Assembly: GCA_965248995.1 (NCBI GenBank)
Contig: CBDFKY010000014.1
Span: forward strand, 270,064-334,063
Direction: 5' to 3'
Source: CBDFKY01 sp965248995
GTDB lineage: Bacteria > Pseudomonadota > Alphaproteobacteria > Rickettsiales > UBA998
Length of the DNA: 64,000 nucleotides
Part shown: positions 18,883-27,577 of the stretch, piece by piece
How the letters are laid out: every line of letters begins with the position of its first letter
How positions within the stretch are numbered: position 1 is the first letter of the stretch
Program-made: the position numbers and the translations under genes
The notes under the pieces: generated by a model
What the model saw: the letters and a program-made list of their open reading frames with translations, nothing else
Databases searched by the model: none
Told to the model about the DNA's origin: nothing

Positions 18883-19247
18883 AATTTCCCCTTTTTGCTA
18901 TAACCGTGTTAATCGGGGAGTTAAGAAACCCATCAACAGAAAGGTCGCGCTTACCTTTGGCGGGAAAGCCTGTTTTATACGCAAACGCCTCCCCGACCAA
19001 AGTCAAGGAGTGCGGATAACGACCACACAACACCGTCATTAATAGAGGTTCTCACGCCCCAGATAGTCAACTGCGACTATCATGCAGGAAAAGTAGAAAC
19101 AATTAGCAGGATATGCAAGCGAAAATCATCCGCGCTTGTTCGCGGCAATCCGCCCTCAACCAGCATTTATTTTGTGGGTTGATTTGCGGGCTATGAGAAA
19201 TAATTCGGAAAAAAATATATATAACTCAGTAAGTTAGACATGATAAA
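18883..19247. other. 365-bp gap with inverted repeats, no gene seen
   Basis: Two structured spots are visible: AATCGGGGAG near 18911 against CTCCCCGACC near 18990, and GATAGTC/GACTATC around 19063-19082. No protein or known RNA motif is recognisable. It sits beside the 3' end of tRNA-Ser, the usual junction side for tRNA-targeted integration, but no duplicated tRNA end was found. Confidence 0.4.
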
Positions 19248-19340
19248 TGGCGGAGGAGATGAGATTCGAACTCACGATAGAGGTTAACCCTCTATAACGG
19301 TTTAGCAAACCGCCGCCTTCAGCCACTCGGCCACCCCTCC
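19248..19340 (-). tRNA. tRNA-Ser (GCT)
   Basis: On the minus strand the acceptor GGAGGGG pairs with CTCCTCC, followed by G and an encoded CCA. The D-arm is GTGGCCGAGTGGCTGAAGG, the anticodon loop TTGCTAA gives GCT, and a long variable arm (TATAGAGGGTTAACCTCTA) and T-arm GAGTTCGAATCTC follow. The long variable arm confirms serine. Confidence 0.95.
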
Positions 19341-19367
19341 GCAGTCAAAGTGGTGTCTGGATGCGCC

Positions 19368-19452
19368 GTGGCCGAGGTTTGGCTGAAGGCGGCATGAAGA
19401 CTGAGCTGCTATGCTTGCATAGTAGCGGGCGGCCACTCGGCCACCTCTTGCA
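19368..19452. repeat. two partial copies of the tRNA-Ser D-arm in an inverted hairpin arrangement
   Basis: GTGGCCGAG (19368-19376) plus TGGCTGAAGGCGGC (19380-19393) repeats the 5' part of tRNA-Ser on the opposite strand. CTCGGCCAC (19436-19444) repeats it again on the tRNA's own strand. Between them GCTGCTATGC/GCATAGTAGC forms a near-perfect stem. The whole could fold into one long hairpin between tRNA-Ser and the end of recA. Confidence 0.6.
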
Positions 19453-19517
19453 GGTAGAAACTGGTCATACCCCGCGCAGCGCGATTGAACAAGCGCTTTT
19501 TGCAGGGCGTGCGGTTT

Positions 19518-20576
19518 TTAAGCAGCGTCCATCTCGGGGGAGGCGTCGTCGTCGGGGCCGGTGTTCATCATGTCGGTCACCACGCCGGCGTTTTCCATGA
19601 TTTTGGCGCGGATTTCCTTGGCCACCGATTGATTGGCTTTCAGGTACTGGCGGGCGTTTTCCTTGCCCTGGCCGATGCGCTGCTCACCGTAGGAGAACCA
19701 CGATCCTGCCTTATCAACGATTCCGGCTTTGACGCCGATGTCGATCAGTTCGCCGAAGCGGGAAATGCCTTCGCCGTAGAGGATGTCGAACTCGACGGTG
19801 CGGAACGGGGGGGCTACCTTGTTTTTCACCACTTTCACCTTGGTCTGGTTGCCGATCACCTCTTCCTTGTCTTTGATCTGGCCGATGCGGCGGATATCAA
19901 GGCGTACGGACGCATAGAACTTCAGCGCGTTGCCGCCGGTGGTGGTCTCGTTACTGCCGTAGGTCACGCCGATTTTCTGGCGGATCTGGTTGATGAAGAT
20001 CACCATGCAGTTGGTGCGCGAAATGGTGCTGGTCAGCTTGCGCAGCGCCTGGGACATCAGGCGGGCCTGCAGGCCCATGTGGGAATCGCCCATCTCGCCT
20101 TCCAGTTCGGCTTTGGGGACGAGGGCGGCGACCGAGTCGATCACCAGGACGTCCACCGCGCCGGAGCGTACCAGCGTGTCGGCGATTTCCAGTGCCTGTT
20201 CGCCGGAGTCGGGCTGGGAGATCAGCAGTTCGTCGACATTGACGCCGAGCTTGCGCGCGTACACCGGATCAAGCGCGTGTTCCGCGTCGATGAAGGCGCA
20301 GGTGCCGCCCGCTTTCTGGCATTCGGCGATGGCGTGCAGGGTCAGCGTGGTTTTCCCCGAACTTTCCGGCCCGAAAATCTCGATCACCCGGCCTTTCGGC
20401 AGGCCACCCACGCCGAGCGCGATGTCCAGCCCGATGGAGCCGGTGGAAATCGCTTCGATCTCCAGGCTTTCCTGCTGGCCCATGCGCATGATGGAGCCCT
20501 TGCCATAGGCCTTCTCGATCTGCGCGAGGGCGGTCTCCAGCGCTTTGGTTTTGTCGGGTTGCTTTTCTGTGACCAT
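19518..20576 (-). CDS. recA: recombinase RecA
   Basis: RecA drives homologous recombination and LexA autocleavage. The 352-residue protein has Walker A GPESSGKT (69-76), the DAEHALDP segment, Walker B VLVIDSVAAL and the L2-region TTTGGNALKFYASVRLDIRR. A typical acidic C-terminus (DDDASPEMD) follows. It starts at ATG 20576. I saw no alphaproteobacterial SOS box (GTTC-N7-GTTC type) in the 150 bases upstream. It is certain. Confidence 0.98.
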   Translation of the reverse strand: MVTEKQPDKTKALETALAQIEKAYGKGSIMRMGQQESLEIEAISTGSIGLDIALGVGGLPKGRVIEIFGPESSGKTTLTLHAIAECQKAGGTCAFIDAEHALDPVYARKLGVNVDELLISQPDSGEQALEIADTLVRSGAVDVLVIDSVAALVPKAELEGEMGDSHMGLQARLMSQALRKLTSTISRTNCMVIFINQIRQKIGVTYGSNETTTGGNALKFYASVRLDIRRIGQIKDKEEVIGNQTKVKVVKNKVAPPFRTVEFDILYGEGISRFGELIDIGVKAGIVDKAGSWFSYGEQRIGQGKENARQYLKANQSVAKEIRAKIMENAGVVTDMMNTGPDDDASPEMDAA

Positions 20577-20727
20577 GGAAATTACTCATTTTAAAGGTGA
20601 TGATGCATTATTACATAGTGTTTCTGGCCATTAACGCAAGGGGCTTCATGGCGCATATTTTATAAAATGTCATTTCCCTGTCCTATAACTAAGATAGAGT
20701 AATATTTGTTAAGGGCGGAGCGTACGG

Positions 20728-21246
20728 ATCAAGAAAGAAGAACACGGTGCAGGCGCAGCGGAAGTGGTGGCCGGAGGGGCAGCGGGAGCTGCCGTCGCGG
20801 CTGGCGGGACAATGGTTGCTGTTGAAGCCAACAGGCAGGCGGCCGAAAAAGTATACAGTCAGCTTATTGATAAGGCCCACAGTATTTTCAAGGAAAAAAC
20901 AGGAAAGGGTTTAATGACTGCGACGGCTGACGCCATGCATTCCGCCATTGAATCGGGCATTGATCCAAACAATACCCAAGCGATGGCCGAACATGCCGAT
21001 GTGAAGGCCGTAGCCAATCAGATGAAACAGATATCTGAAGACGTGGCTAAAAAAGCCATGGCGCTTAAAGGGGGCCAGATCGCCGCCATTTCCGCCGCTA
21101 CTTTAGCGGCAGTCGGGCTTACGGTTTATGGAGTGCATAAAATGCGTAACCGTGAAAAACCTGTGGTACATATCGACGCGGCCACCGCCCAACTGGAGAA
21201 TACCCGGGTACAGGAAGCGCAGACCTCCATGGGCAACACGCGCTAG
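20728..21246 (+). CDS. Ala/Gly-rich single-helix protein of unknown function, possible AUC start
   Basis: The frame is open from a TAA at 20710. The first standard start is GTG 20764, without a ribosome site. Upstream, GGCGGAG (20714-20720) lies seven bases before an in-frame ATC at 20728, followed by KKEEHGAGAAEVV. Starting there gives 172 residues: charged N-terminus, Ala/Gly-rich segment (14-30), amphipathic middle, and a hydrophobic helix near residues 122-140 (AAISAATLAAVGLTVYGV) with a basic flank. The layout resembles the protein at 23081. A conventional start at 20764 would give 160 residues. No family is known to me. Confidence 0.6.
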   Translation: MKKEEHGAGAAEVVAGGAAGAAVAAGGTMVAVEANRQAAEKVYSQLIDKAHSIFKEKTGKGLMTATADAMHSAIESGIDPNNTQAMAEHADVKAVANQMKQISEDVAKKAMALKGGQIAAISAATLAAVGLTVYGVHKMRNREKPVVHIDAATAQLENTRVQEAQTSMGNTR

Positions 21247-21249
21247 GGC

Positions 21250-21732
21250 TCAACTGATCAGCTTCAAATCCCGCAGCAGGTCGTAATCTTCTTCCGGGCC
21301 GGTGAGGTCGGTCAGGACCAGTTCCTTGGGGCCGGTAAGGCGCGGCTGGATATCGAACGGTTTGAACTGGGCGTCGACGTAGGCTCCTTCCTCGATAGTC
21401 AGCGATTTATGCAGGATCGCCCCCTCGATATGGGCGTTGGGATAGATGCAGACTTTGGGTGACTTGATGATGCCGTGCACCGTGCCGAAGATGTGCACCG
21501 CGCTTGCTGCGGTAATATCGCCGGTAATGACGCCGTTTTCGCGCACGTAGACCGTCTCCGAGGTGATGTTGCCTTCCAGCCGCCCGTCGATGTCCACCAT
21601 CCCGTCGCTGATCAGGTTGCCCAGCAGGCGTACGTCCACCGAGATGATGGTCGGAGGAATCTTGCGGGCGGGGAGGGAATCCGCCTTGCCTGTGCCGGTG
21701 TCATCCTTCTTGCTGGAGGGTTTGGAAAACAT
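21250..21732 (-). CDS. bactofilin (polymer-forming cytoskeletal protein)
   Basis: The 160-residue protein has a disordered polar N-terminus and the right-handed beta-helix core of bactofilins (about 35-115), seen as repeating hydrophobic-Gly steps such as GRLEGNITSETVYVRENGVI and TGDITAASAVHIFGTVHG. Bactofilins form nucleotide-free filaments at the membrane that position cell-wall enzymes. Its start lies 32 bases inside the end of the M23 gene, the common M23-bactofilin operon, in which the filament recruits the endopeptidase. Confidence 0.92.
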   Translation of the reverse strand: MFSKPSSKKDDTGTGKADSLPARKIPPTIISVDVRLLGNLISDGMVDIDGRLEGNITSETVYVRENGVITGDITAASAVHIFGTVHGIIKSPKVCIYPNAHIEGAILHKSLTIEEGAYVDAQFKPFDIQPRLTGPKELVLTDLTGPEEDYDLLRDLKLIS

Positions 21733-22870
21733 ATTGTCCTGCCTTGATAAAGGGTAGAGGGTTGATGGCGACGCCGTTATAGCGGATTTCGTAATGCAGG
21801 TGGTTGCCGGTCGAGCGGCCCGTCGAACCCTGGATGCCGATCACCTGGCCCTTCTTGACCTGCATGCCGCGCCGGACCAGAATTTTGCTTAAATGGCCGT
21901 AGCGCGTCACGAAGCCGTTACCGTGATCCACGTCGATCATGCGTCCGTAAGCGCCGTTATAGGAGGCGTAGACCACCTGGCCGCCCGCCGTCACCTTCGC
22001 TTCCGAGCCGATGGGGCCGGCATAGTCGATGCCGGTATGGGTGGCGAGGGAGCGGCGGAACGGGTCGACGCGGCGTCCGAAACCGCTGGTGAAGCGTCCG
22101 AACGGCATCGGGTGGGAAATGGGCACTTCATGCAGGCCGTCCACCATATGCGCCAGGTACGTCACCTCGGAAAGGACGTCGTTTTCGGTCATCTGGTCGT
22201 TTAAGCTGTCGCCGTCATACGCCACGTACGGCCCGCCCTGCGGCACGTCCGTGCCCAGATCCGCCGCCGCGAGCTTTTCCGCCTTGTCTTCCACGAGGGA
22301 GGAGATCTTTTCCTTCATGCCGGTGATCTCCACCGCCTTTTCCAGCGCTTTGATCTTGCGGCGGGTGAGATGGTGGATCTCGTTCATGAACTGCTTCTTG
22401 GCGAATTTTTCCTCTTCCAGCTGGTTCTCCAGGAAATTGATGCGGTCGAACAGCTTCGTGTTGTTGGCGGGGCTGGTGGTGAACGACCCGTCCGCCTGCT
22501 GAGTCACGCCCGGGGACTGCTGGTACTGGTCGATCACGAACTGGGCGTAATCGCTTAAGCTGTCCCCTTCCTGATCCATGCGCATCAGGTCGCGCTTGAG
22601 CAGCGCATATTCGCTGTTCACCTTCTCGTTTTCCGCTTCCGCCTGCTCAATGGCACGGCCCTGATCGGCGATGGTGGCTTGCGCCTCAATATAGCGGCCC
22701 GTGGAATAGGACGCGCCGCCGACGATGGTCAGGGCGATCAGCGCGATGATCACCTGCGAACGCAGCGACAAGGCATAATGGTCCACCGCGTGGGTAGATA
22801 CAACGACGACGTTTTTGGCATGAAACAGCCGCTTGATGCGTCTGACGAACGGATGGCTGCTAAGATTCAT
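21701..22870 (-). CDS. membrane-anchored M23 (LytM-type) peptidoglycan endopeptidase
   Basis: The 389-residue protein has one transmembrane helix (38-57), a long periplasmic coiled coil (about 62-200) and a C-terminal M23 domain (about 255-380). The zinc ligands are all present: H278 and D282 in HTGIDYAG, H359 in HLHYE, with catalytic-site H326 and H357. It should therefore be an active enzyme rather than an EnvC-like activator. It overlaps the bactofilin gene by 32 bases. The start is the ATG at 22870. Confidence 0.93.
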   Translation of the reverse strand: MNLSSHPFVRRIKRLFHAKNVVVVSTHAVDHYALSLRSQVIIALIALTIVGGASYSTGRYIEAQATIADQGRAIEQAEAENEKVNSEYALLKRDLMRMDQEGDSLSDYAQFVIDQYQQSPGVTQQADGSFTTSPANNTKLFDRINFLENQLEEEKFAKKQFMNEIHHLTRRKIKALEKAVEITGMKEKISSLVEDKAEKLAAADLGTDVPQGGPYVAYDGDSLNDQMTENDVLSEVTYLAHMVDGLHEVPISHPMPFGRFTSGFGRRVDPFRRSLATHTGIDYAGPIGSEAKVTAGGQVVYASYNGAYGRMIDVDHGNGFVTRYGHLSKILVRRGMQVKKGQVIGIQGSTGRSTGNHLHYEIRYNGVAINPLPFIKAGQYVFQTLQQEG

Positions 22871-23080
22871 GATCCACGTGAAGCTGGTTATCTCTCATAT
22901 TGCGCCGTGCGCTGCCTTAAGCAGCTTCGGCGCAACCCCCAATTCGGGCAGAACGTAGTCAATAACGGCCCGCGTGGCAACCGCTATTTAGAGACGCGTT
23001 TTCCAGCCGTTTGTTCATCAAGATGTCATAATGATCGTTTAGTATGGATTTAGTTAAGAGATATAAGGTAGTATAGGTTT

Positions 23081-23608
23081 ATGGCGAATCCGGGCGAACA
23101 CGAAAATAGAACAGGTGATAAAGTCGTTGCAGTCGCCGCGGGAACCGCCGCGGGAGCAGGGACGTTCGCCGTTGCGACCCACCTGTTGAAAGACAAGGCG
23201 CCGAATGCCGCGCAAGGGGTGCTGAATGCCGCGCAAAGTGCCGGCACTCATGCTATCCAGCTTGTGAGCGAGCAAGGCGTTTATACAAAAAACGCCGGTA
23301 CGCCGTTAGTCAATAACTTCGAAACCGCGATCACCCATGTGCCGGCCGCCGAGGCGTCGGCCAAGGCAGGAAATTTTTTCACCAACAGCGCCGGAAAAAT
23401 CGGTGACGTGGTGAAAAACAGCGGCAAGGCATTCGGCCAGTTGCCGCCCGGGAAAAAGGCGCTCGTCATTGCTGCGGTGGCCGCCACTACCGCCGTGGCA
23501 GGGGCGGGATATATGCATATCACCAAGCCGCACAACAGTCTCGGCAATCCGCCCGACGCGGAATTAAGCGGTCGCGTGGCGGGTCGTGAACAAAACAGGG
23601 AGCGTTAG
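23081..23608 (+). CDS. Ala/Gly-rich single-helix protein, apparent relative of the 20728 protein
   Basis: The 175-residue protein has a charged N-terminus (GEHENRTGDK), an Ala/Gly-rich stretch (15-31), a polar middle, and a hydrophobic helix near residues 126-148 (KALVIAAVAATTAVAGAGYM), then a polar tail. The same order, size and charge pattern are seen in the product at 20728, so they may be paralogs. Similarity is by layout and not by strict alignment. TAAGG lies 14 bases before the ATG. The function is unknown. Confidence 0.6.
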   Translation: MANPGEHENRTGDKVVAVAAGTAAGAGTFAVATHLLKDKAPNAAQGVLNAAQSAGTHAIQLVSEQGVYTKNAGTPLVNNFETAITHVPAAEASAKAGNFFTNSAGKIGDVVKNSGKAFGQLPPGKKALVIAAVAATTAVAGAGYMHITKPHNSLGNPPDAELSGRVAGREQNRER

Positions 23609-23654
23609 AAAACAATGATACACCACCTCCATGATCTCCTATTTATCATGATCG

Positions 23655-24134
23655 CTAGTCTGAGCGCGATTCCCCTTTCAGCAGGCGCCCTTTCTCGCGG
23701 GTCCAGTCCCGCTCTTTCTCGCTCTCCCGCTTGTCATGCGCCTTCTTGCCGCGCCCGACGGCGAGCTTGACCTTCACCAGCCCCTTTTCATTGAAAATCA
23801 ACGCGAGCGGCACCAACGTCAGCCCCTTGGTCTGCAACAGGCCGATCAGTTTCTGGATTTCCCGCTTTTTCAGCAACAGCTTACGCGGCCGTTTCGGTTC
23901 GTGATTGAAGCGGTTGCCGCCGTGATATTCGGCGATGTGCAGGTTATGCAGCCACATCTCGTTTTCCTTATGGATGGCGAACGCGTCAGCCACGTTGGCC
24001 TTCCCGGCCCGCAACGATTTCACCTCCGTGCCGGTCAGCACTATGCCCGCCTCGAATTCCTCCAGCAGTTCGTATTCGAACCGGGCGCGGCGGTTGAGGA
24101 TGGAGGGCTGGTGATGGACGCGGGCTTTACTCAT
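23655..24134 (-). CDS. smpB: SsrA-binding protein SmpB
   Basis: SmpB carries tmRNA to stalled ribosomes for trans-translation. The 159-residue protein has the hallmark NRRARFEYELLEEFEAGIVL, GTEVKSLRAGKAN, NEMWLHNLHIAEY and a Lys/Arg-rich tail including GRGKKAHDKRE. The frame stays open upstream through a repeat element, but homologs start at MSKARVHHQ, so ATG 24134 is chosen. No ssrA gene is visible in the window. Confidence 0.96.
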   Translation of the reverse strand: MSKARVHHQPSILNRRARFEYELLEEFEAGIVLTGTEVKSLRAGKANVADAFAIHKENEMWLHNLHIAEYHGGNRFNHEPKRPRKLLLKKREIQKLIGLLQTKGLTLVPLALIFNEKGLVKVKLAVGRGKKAHDKRESEKERDWTREKGRLLKGESRSD

Positions 24135-24154
24135 ACGGTTCCATCCGGGCTTGG

Positions 24155-24277
24155 CTCCCCCCTTGAGGGGGAGCGGATGAAGTGAGCCCGAAGGGCGAAG
24201 CTGAATCGTGGGGGAGGGACTTAAGAAAAGCCCCCCACCAAAACACGTTGTGTTCTGACTCCTCCTCAAGGGGGGAG
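24155..24277. repeat. REP-like repeat with CTCCCCC...GGGGGAG ends, copy 1
   Basis: A CTCCCCCCTTGAGGGGGAG hairpin opens the element, a GTGGGGG/CCCCCAC pair lies inside, and CAAAACACGTTGTGTTCTGACTCC followed by CTCAAGGGGGGAG closes it. The same order recurs at 57938. It lies in the dapA-smpB gap and is open in several frames, producing artefactual extensions of smpB. Confidence 0.75.
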
Positions 24278-24343
24278 AAGAGCATCTTGCGCATATGATC
24301 CATTGCCGCTAACATCACGGATTCTCCCTATAGGCGCGACCGG

Positions 24344-25231
24344 TCAAATCAAGCCCAGCTCGAACAGGGCCGTATCGATCCGCTCGCGGGTGAAATCCCC
24401 GGCGGGCACCAGCGGCAGGCGGATGATGTCGCGGCATTTGCCGAGGCGGTGCATCGCGTATTTCACCGGGGCCGGGCTGGTTTCCACGAACATCATGTCA
24501 TGCAGCTCGATTAAGGATTCATGCAGTTTGCGGGCGATGAGGTAATCGCCTTCGAGGCTCGCTTCCTGCAGGCGGGCGCATAAGGCCGGGGCGACGTTGG
24601 CGCTGACCGAGATGCATCCGACGCCGCCCATCAGGTTGAAGGCCAGCGCCGTCATGTCCTCGCCGGAAAAGAGCGCCAGCCGGTCGCCGGCGCGGTGATG
24701 CAGCTTTGCCACCCGCGCCAGGTCGCCCGTCGCGTCCTTGACGCCTATGAGCGTCGGGCAGGCATCGGCTAGGGCCAGGATAGTATCGTCGGCGATGTCG
24801 ATCACCGAGCGGCCGGGGATGTTGTAGATGATCAGCGGCAGGTCCACCGCATCCGCCACGGCGCGGAAATGCGCGAACTGGCCGTCCGGCGTGGGCTTGT
24901 TATAGTACGGAGCGACCAGCAGCGCCGCGCTCGCCCCCGCTTTTTTCGCGTGGCGGGTGAAATCGATCGTCTCCGCCGTGGAATTGGAACCGGTGCCCGC
25001 CATGACCGGCACCCGGCCCGCCGTGACTTTCACCACTACCTCTATCACCGCTTTATGTTCGTCGTGGCTGAGCGTCGGGGATTCCCCCGTCGTCCCGCAG
25101 GGCACCAGCCCGTGCACGCCCTGCGTGATCTGCCACTCCGTCAACGCCTCCAGCGCCGGAATGTCTATGCCCGTCTCGGTCATCGGCGTGATCATCGCCG
25201 TGAAGACGCCCTTCAGTTTTTCCATGTTCAT
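24344..25231 (-). CDS. dapA: 4-hydroxy-tetrahydrodipicolinate synthase
   Basis: DapA condenses pyruvate with aspartate semialdehyde in the lysine/diaminopimelate pathway. The 295-residue TIM barrel has GTTGESPTL (46-54), the Schiff-base Lys165 in IGVKDATGD, Tyr136 in IIYNIPGRS, and the APYYNKP segment. Two in-frame ATGs (25231 and two codons on) are possible. It is upstream of smpB on the same strand, separated by a repeat. Confidence 0.96.
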   Translation of the reverse strand: MNMEKLKGVFTAMITPMTETGIDIPALEALTEWQITQGVHGLVPCGTTGESPTLSHDEHKAVIEVVVKVTAGRVPVMAGTGSNSTAETIDFTRHAKKAGASAALLVAPYYNKPTPDGQFAHFRAVADAVDLPLIIYNIPGRSVIDIADDTILALADACPTLIGVKDATGDLARVAKLHHRAGDRLALFSGEDMTALAFNLMGGVGCISVSANVAPALCARLQEASLEGDYLIARKLHESLIELHDMMFVETSPAPVKYAMHRLGKCRDIIRLPLVPAGDFTRERIDTALFELGLI

Positions 25232-25371
25232 AGATGCGATTATCCGTGCGGATAGATGATTTTTGAAAATCTATAGAATAACAGAGCGGTGAGCGCAACG
25301 AATCACTTGCCTTTTGAGCCGTTGTTTTTTATAAGGGCTGTTCGCCGTCCGCGTTGACGCACGGCGGCAGT

Positions 25372-25448
<77 letters not shown>

Positions 25449-25648
25449 TCTTTCGCACTGCGGACTTCGGACGGTTCGCCGCAGCGATGGGCGCAGCCAT
25501 CAGGAGGCGATCTTAGGCATAGGATGCGCTTGCGTTGCCGTAGCGCAAGCGGAGGCGAAGGAGGGCTAATGCGGTTTATTGCACTTCACAAGCATCCTCG
25601 GCGATCAATACTTCCATGAAAAAAAGTTTCAAAGAGGTGACGTCTGCC

Positions 25649-26356
25649 TCATCTTTTTATCGCGCCTTCCGCCTGGGGCTTGCCGCCCATGGGAATGACT
25701 GTGCTTTTTCCTTCTTCAAAACTTTTGTCCAGGGTGATACCCAGCTTGGCGGGGTTCATTAACGCTACCGTGGCCCCATCCTGCGTAAAGGCAATCCTGT
25801 CGAGGTCCGTTCCGGCATTATTGATCACTATAACCCAATTGGCAGGGCCGGAAATGCCTGCGGAAGCAGCCAGCTTTTCCGCTTCCGCTTTGGTGAGGAT
25901 CTTATCCGCTCCAGCTGCGTCCATGACTGCCTGTTCCTGTGAGGTAATTCCGGCCTGGGAGGGAGACGGAGGCGTCTGCACGGGCGCTTCCACCGGTTTG
26001 GCTTCTTTTTCCAAACGCGCTATCACTTCCGGATCCTTTGCCGCATTTTTACCCGTCGCGATGATCTTGCCGTCCGCAACTAATATCGTGGAGTCATGAA
26101 ATGAATTTTTCTCTATGGCGTCTGCCGCCTTTTTGGCATCTTTCTCCGCGATAGTTATCGTGTAGGTATCGCCGGTACGGTTGTGTCCCAGATCAGGTTT
26201 CGCTTCAATACCTGCATTCTGCAACGTGCTTAACAACGCATTACGCTGCATTTCCTGGGTCGCTGCCATACCCGGCTGTGCCGGAAAAGGTACCTGGAAA
26301 TGAAACGTTATTTCTGGGCCATATTTCGTGACCGTTATTTCTTCTACGCTGCTCAT
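25649..26356 (-). CDS. unknown 235-residue protein
   Basis: No family is recognised. The N-terminal 80 residues alternate beta-type and helical segments (ITFHFQVPFP; DTYTITIAEKDAKKAADAIEKNSF). A Pro-rich linker (PVEAPVQTPPSPSQAG, about 118-134) leads to a C-terminal region with WVIVINNAGTDLDRIAFTQDG. There is no signal peptide or membrane helix, so it is probably cytoplasmic. It stands alone, divergent from corA, with an AT-rich 220-base region between them that should hold both promoters. Confidence 0.6.
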   Translation of the reverse strand: MSSVEEITVTKYGPEITFHFQVPFPAQPGMAATQEMQRNALLSTLQNAGIEAKPDLGHNRTGDTYTITIAEKDAKKAADAIEKNSFHDSTILVADGKIIATGKNAAKDPEVIARLEKEAKPVEAPVQTPPSPSQAGITSQEQAVMDAAGADKILTKAEAEKLAASAGISGPANWVIVINNAGTDLDRIAFTQDGATVALMNPAKLGITLDKSFEEGKSTVIPMGGKPQAEGAIKR

Positions 26357-26580
26357 GAGAGTATCCTTATGAAAAATTAGCGAAAGGGTGAATTTCTGTA
26401 TTCCCGTCCAATACCTTTATACCCTACCCATTTATCGTTACGGTTTGGTTACAATTATTAAACTAAATAGTAAAAATATAGAACAGCGCCCTCGCGCAAC
26501 CGTTTTAACCGCATCGCTATTTCATTCGCTTTAAGAAAAGAGTTCTCTTAAAAAGAGGCATACGTTCCAGGGATACCATT

Positions 26581-27552
26581 ATGTTTATTTATACTACCGA
26601 GGCCGCCGGATTAAAAAGACTGCCCCTTGCCGCGGAGTTATCTGTCCCGCAAAACGCCGTCTGGCTGGATATGTACCAGTTCACTTCCGCCGAGGAAGCG
26701 CAGGCGGAGGCGTTCCTCGACCTGCCGATCCCGACCCGCGAGGAAATGAACGAGATCGAGCTTTCCAGCAGCCTGTACCATGAAGGCGGCGCGGTCTACA
26801 TGACGTTCAACATCGTGGGCAACGCCGATACGCCGGAACCGGATATCCAGCCCTGCACCTGCATCCTCGCAGGGGGCAGACTGGTCACGGTGCGTTACAG
26901 CGACCCGAAACCGTTTCGCCAGTTCATCGCCAAGATCGAAAAGCTGCCGGCGTCCGAACATTCCGGGCCGGTGTTTTTCGTGCTGCTGCTGGAAAGCGTG
27001 ATCGAACGCCTTGCCGATATCCTGGAGCGGGTAGGGGGAAACATCGACCAGATGACCCGGCTGATCTTCCGCTCGCCGGCGAAAGCAGGCTGCGAGAAAC
27101 CGAACTACCAGGAGATTCTGGAGCGGATGGGCCGGGAGGGCGACCTCGCCTCCAAAGCGCGGGAGAGCCTGGTGACGCTGGACCGGATCATGAGTTACGC
27201 GCTGCAGTCGAAAGCGGCGGGGATTCGCGATGATTCCAGAACCCGGCTCGAGACATTGCTGCACGACGTGACGGCGCTCGGCGACCATATCGGGTTTCTG
27301 TCGAACAAGATCAATTTCCTGCTCGACGCGACGCTCGGCATGATCAATATCGAGCAGAACGCCATCATCAAGATTTTCTCGGTAGCGTCGGTCGTGTTCC
27401 TGCCGCCGACGCTGATCGCCAGCATCTACGGCATGAATTTCGAGCATATGCCGGAGTTGAAATGGCATCTGGGATATCCGCTGGCGCTGCTGCTGATGAC
27501 GCTTTCCTCGCTGTTTCCGTATCTGTATTTCAAGCGGCGGAAGTGGTTGTAA
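26581..27552 (+). CDS. corA: CorA-type magnesium/divalent cation channel
   Basis: The 323-residue protein has the CorA plan: a large cytoplasmic N-domain, a long stalk helix, and two C-terminal membrane helices. The selectivity motif is Y-G-M-N at residues 283-286, between TM1 (about 262-281) and TM2 (about 298-316), with the loop FEHMPEL. The tail ends in basic KRRKWL as usual. Homologs are homopentameric Mg2+ channels in the inner membrane. Confidence 0.93.
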   Translation: MFIYTTEAAGLKRLPLAAELSVPQNAVWLDMYQFTSAEEAQAEAFLDLPIPTREEMNEIELSSSLYHEGGAVYMTFNIVGNADTPEPDIQPCTCILAGGRLVTVRYSDPKPFRQFIAKIEKLPASEHSGPVFFVLLLESVIERLADILERVGGNIDQMTRLIFRSPAKAGCEKPNYQEILERMGREGDLASKARESLVTLDRIMSYALQSKAAGIRDDSRTRLETLLHDVTALGDHIGFLSNKINFLLDATLGMINIEQNAIIKIFSVASVVFLPPTLIASIYGMNFEHMPELKWHLGYPLALLLMTLSSLFPYLYFKRRKWL

Positions 27553-27577
27553 TATGGCGGATAAAACTCTCGGTTAT

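Noticed and set aside
19368..19452. A second complete tRNA-Ser
   Set aside because: Only D-arm-like fragments are present; there is no anticodon or T-arm in register.
20577..20727. LexA (SOS) box upstream of recA
   Set aside because: No GTTC-N7-GTTC or GAAC-N7-GTTC pattern was seen in the gap.
24135..24318. Extended smpB start or a separate 63-codon gene
   Set aside because: The sequence is the REP-like repeat, open in several frames; the protein text is repeat-derived.
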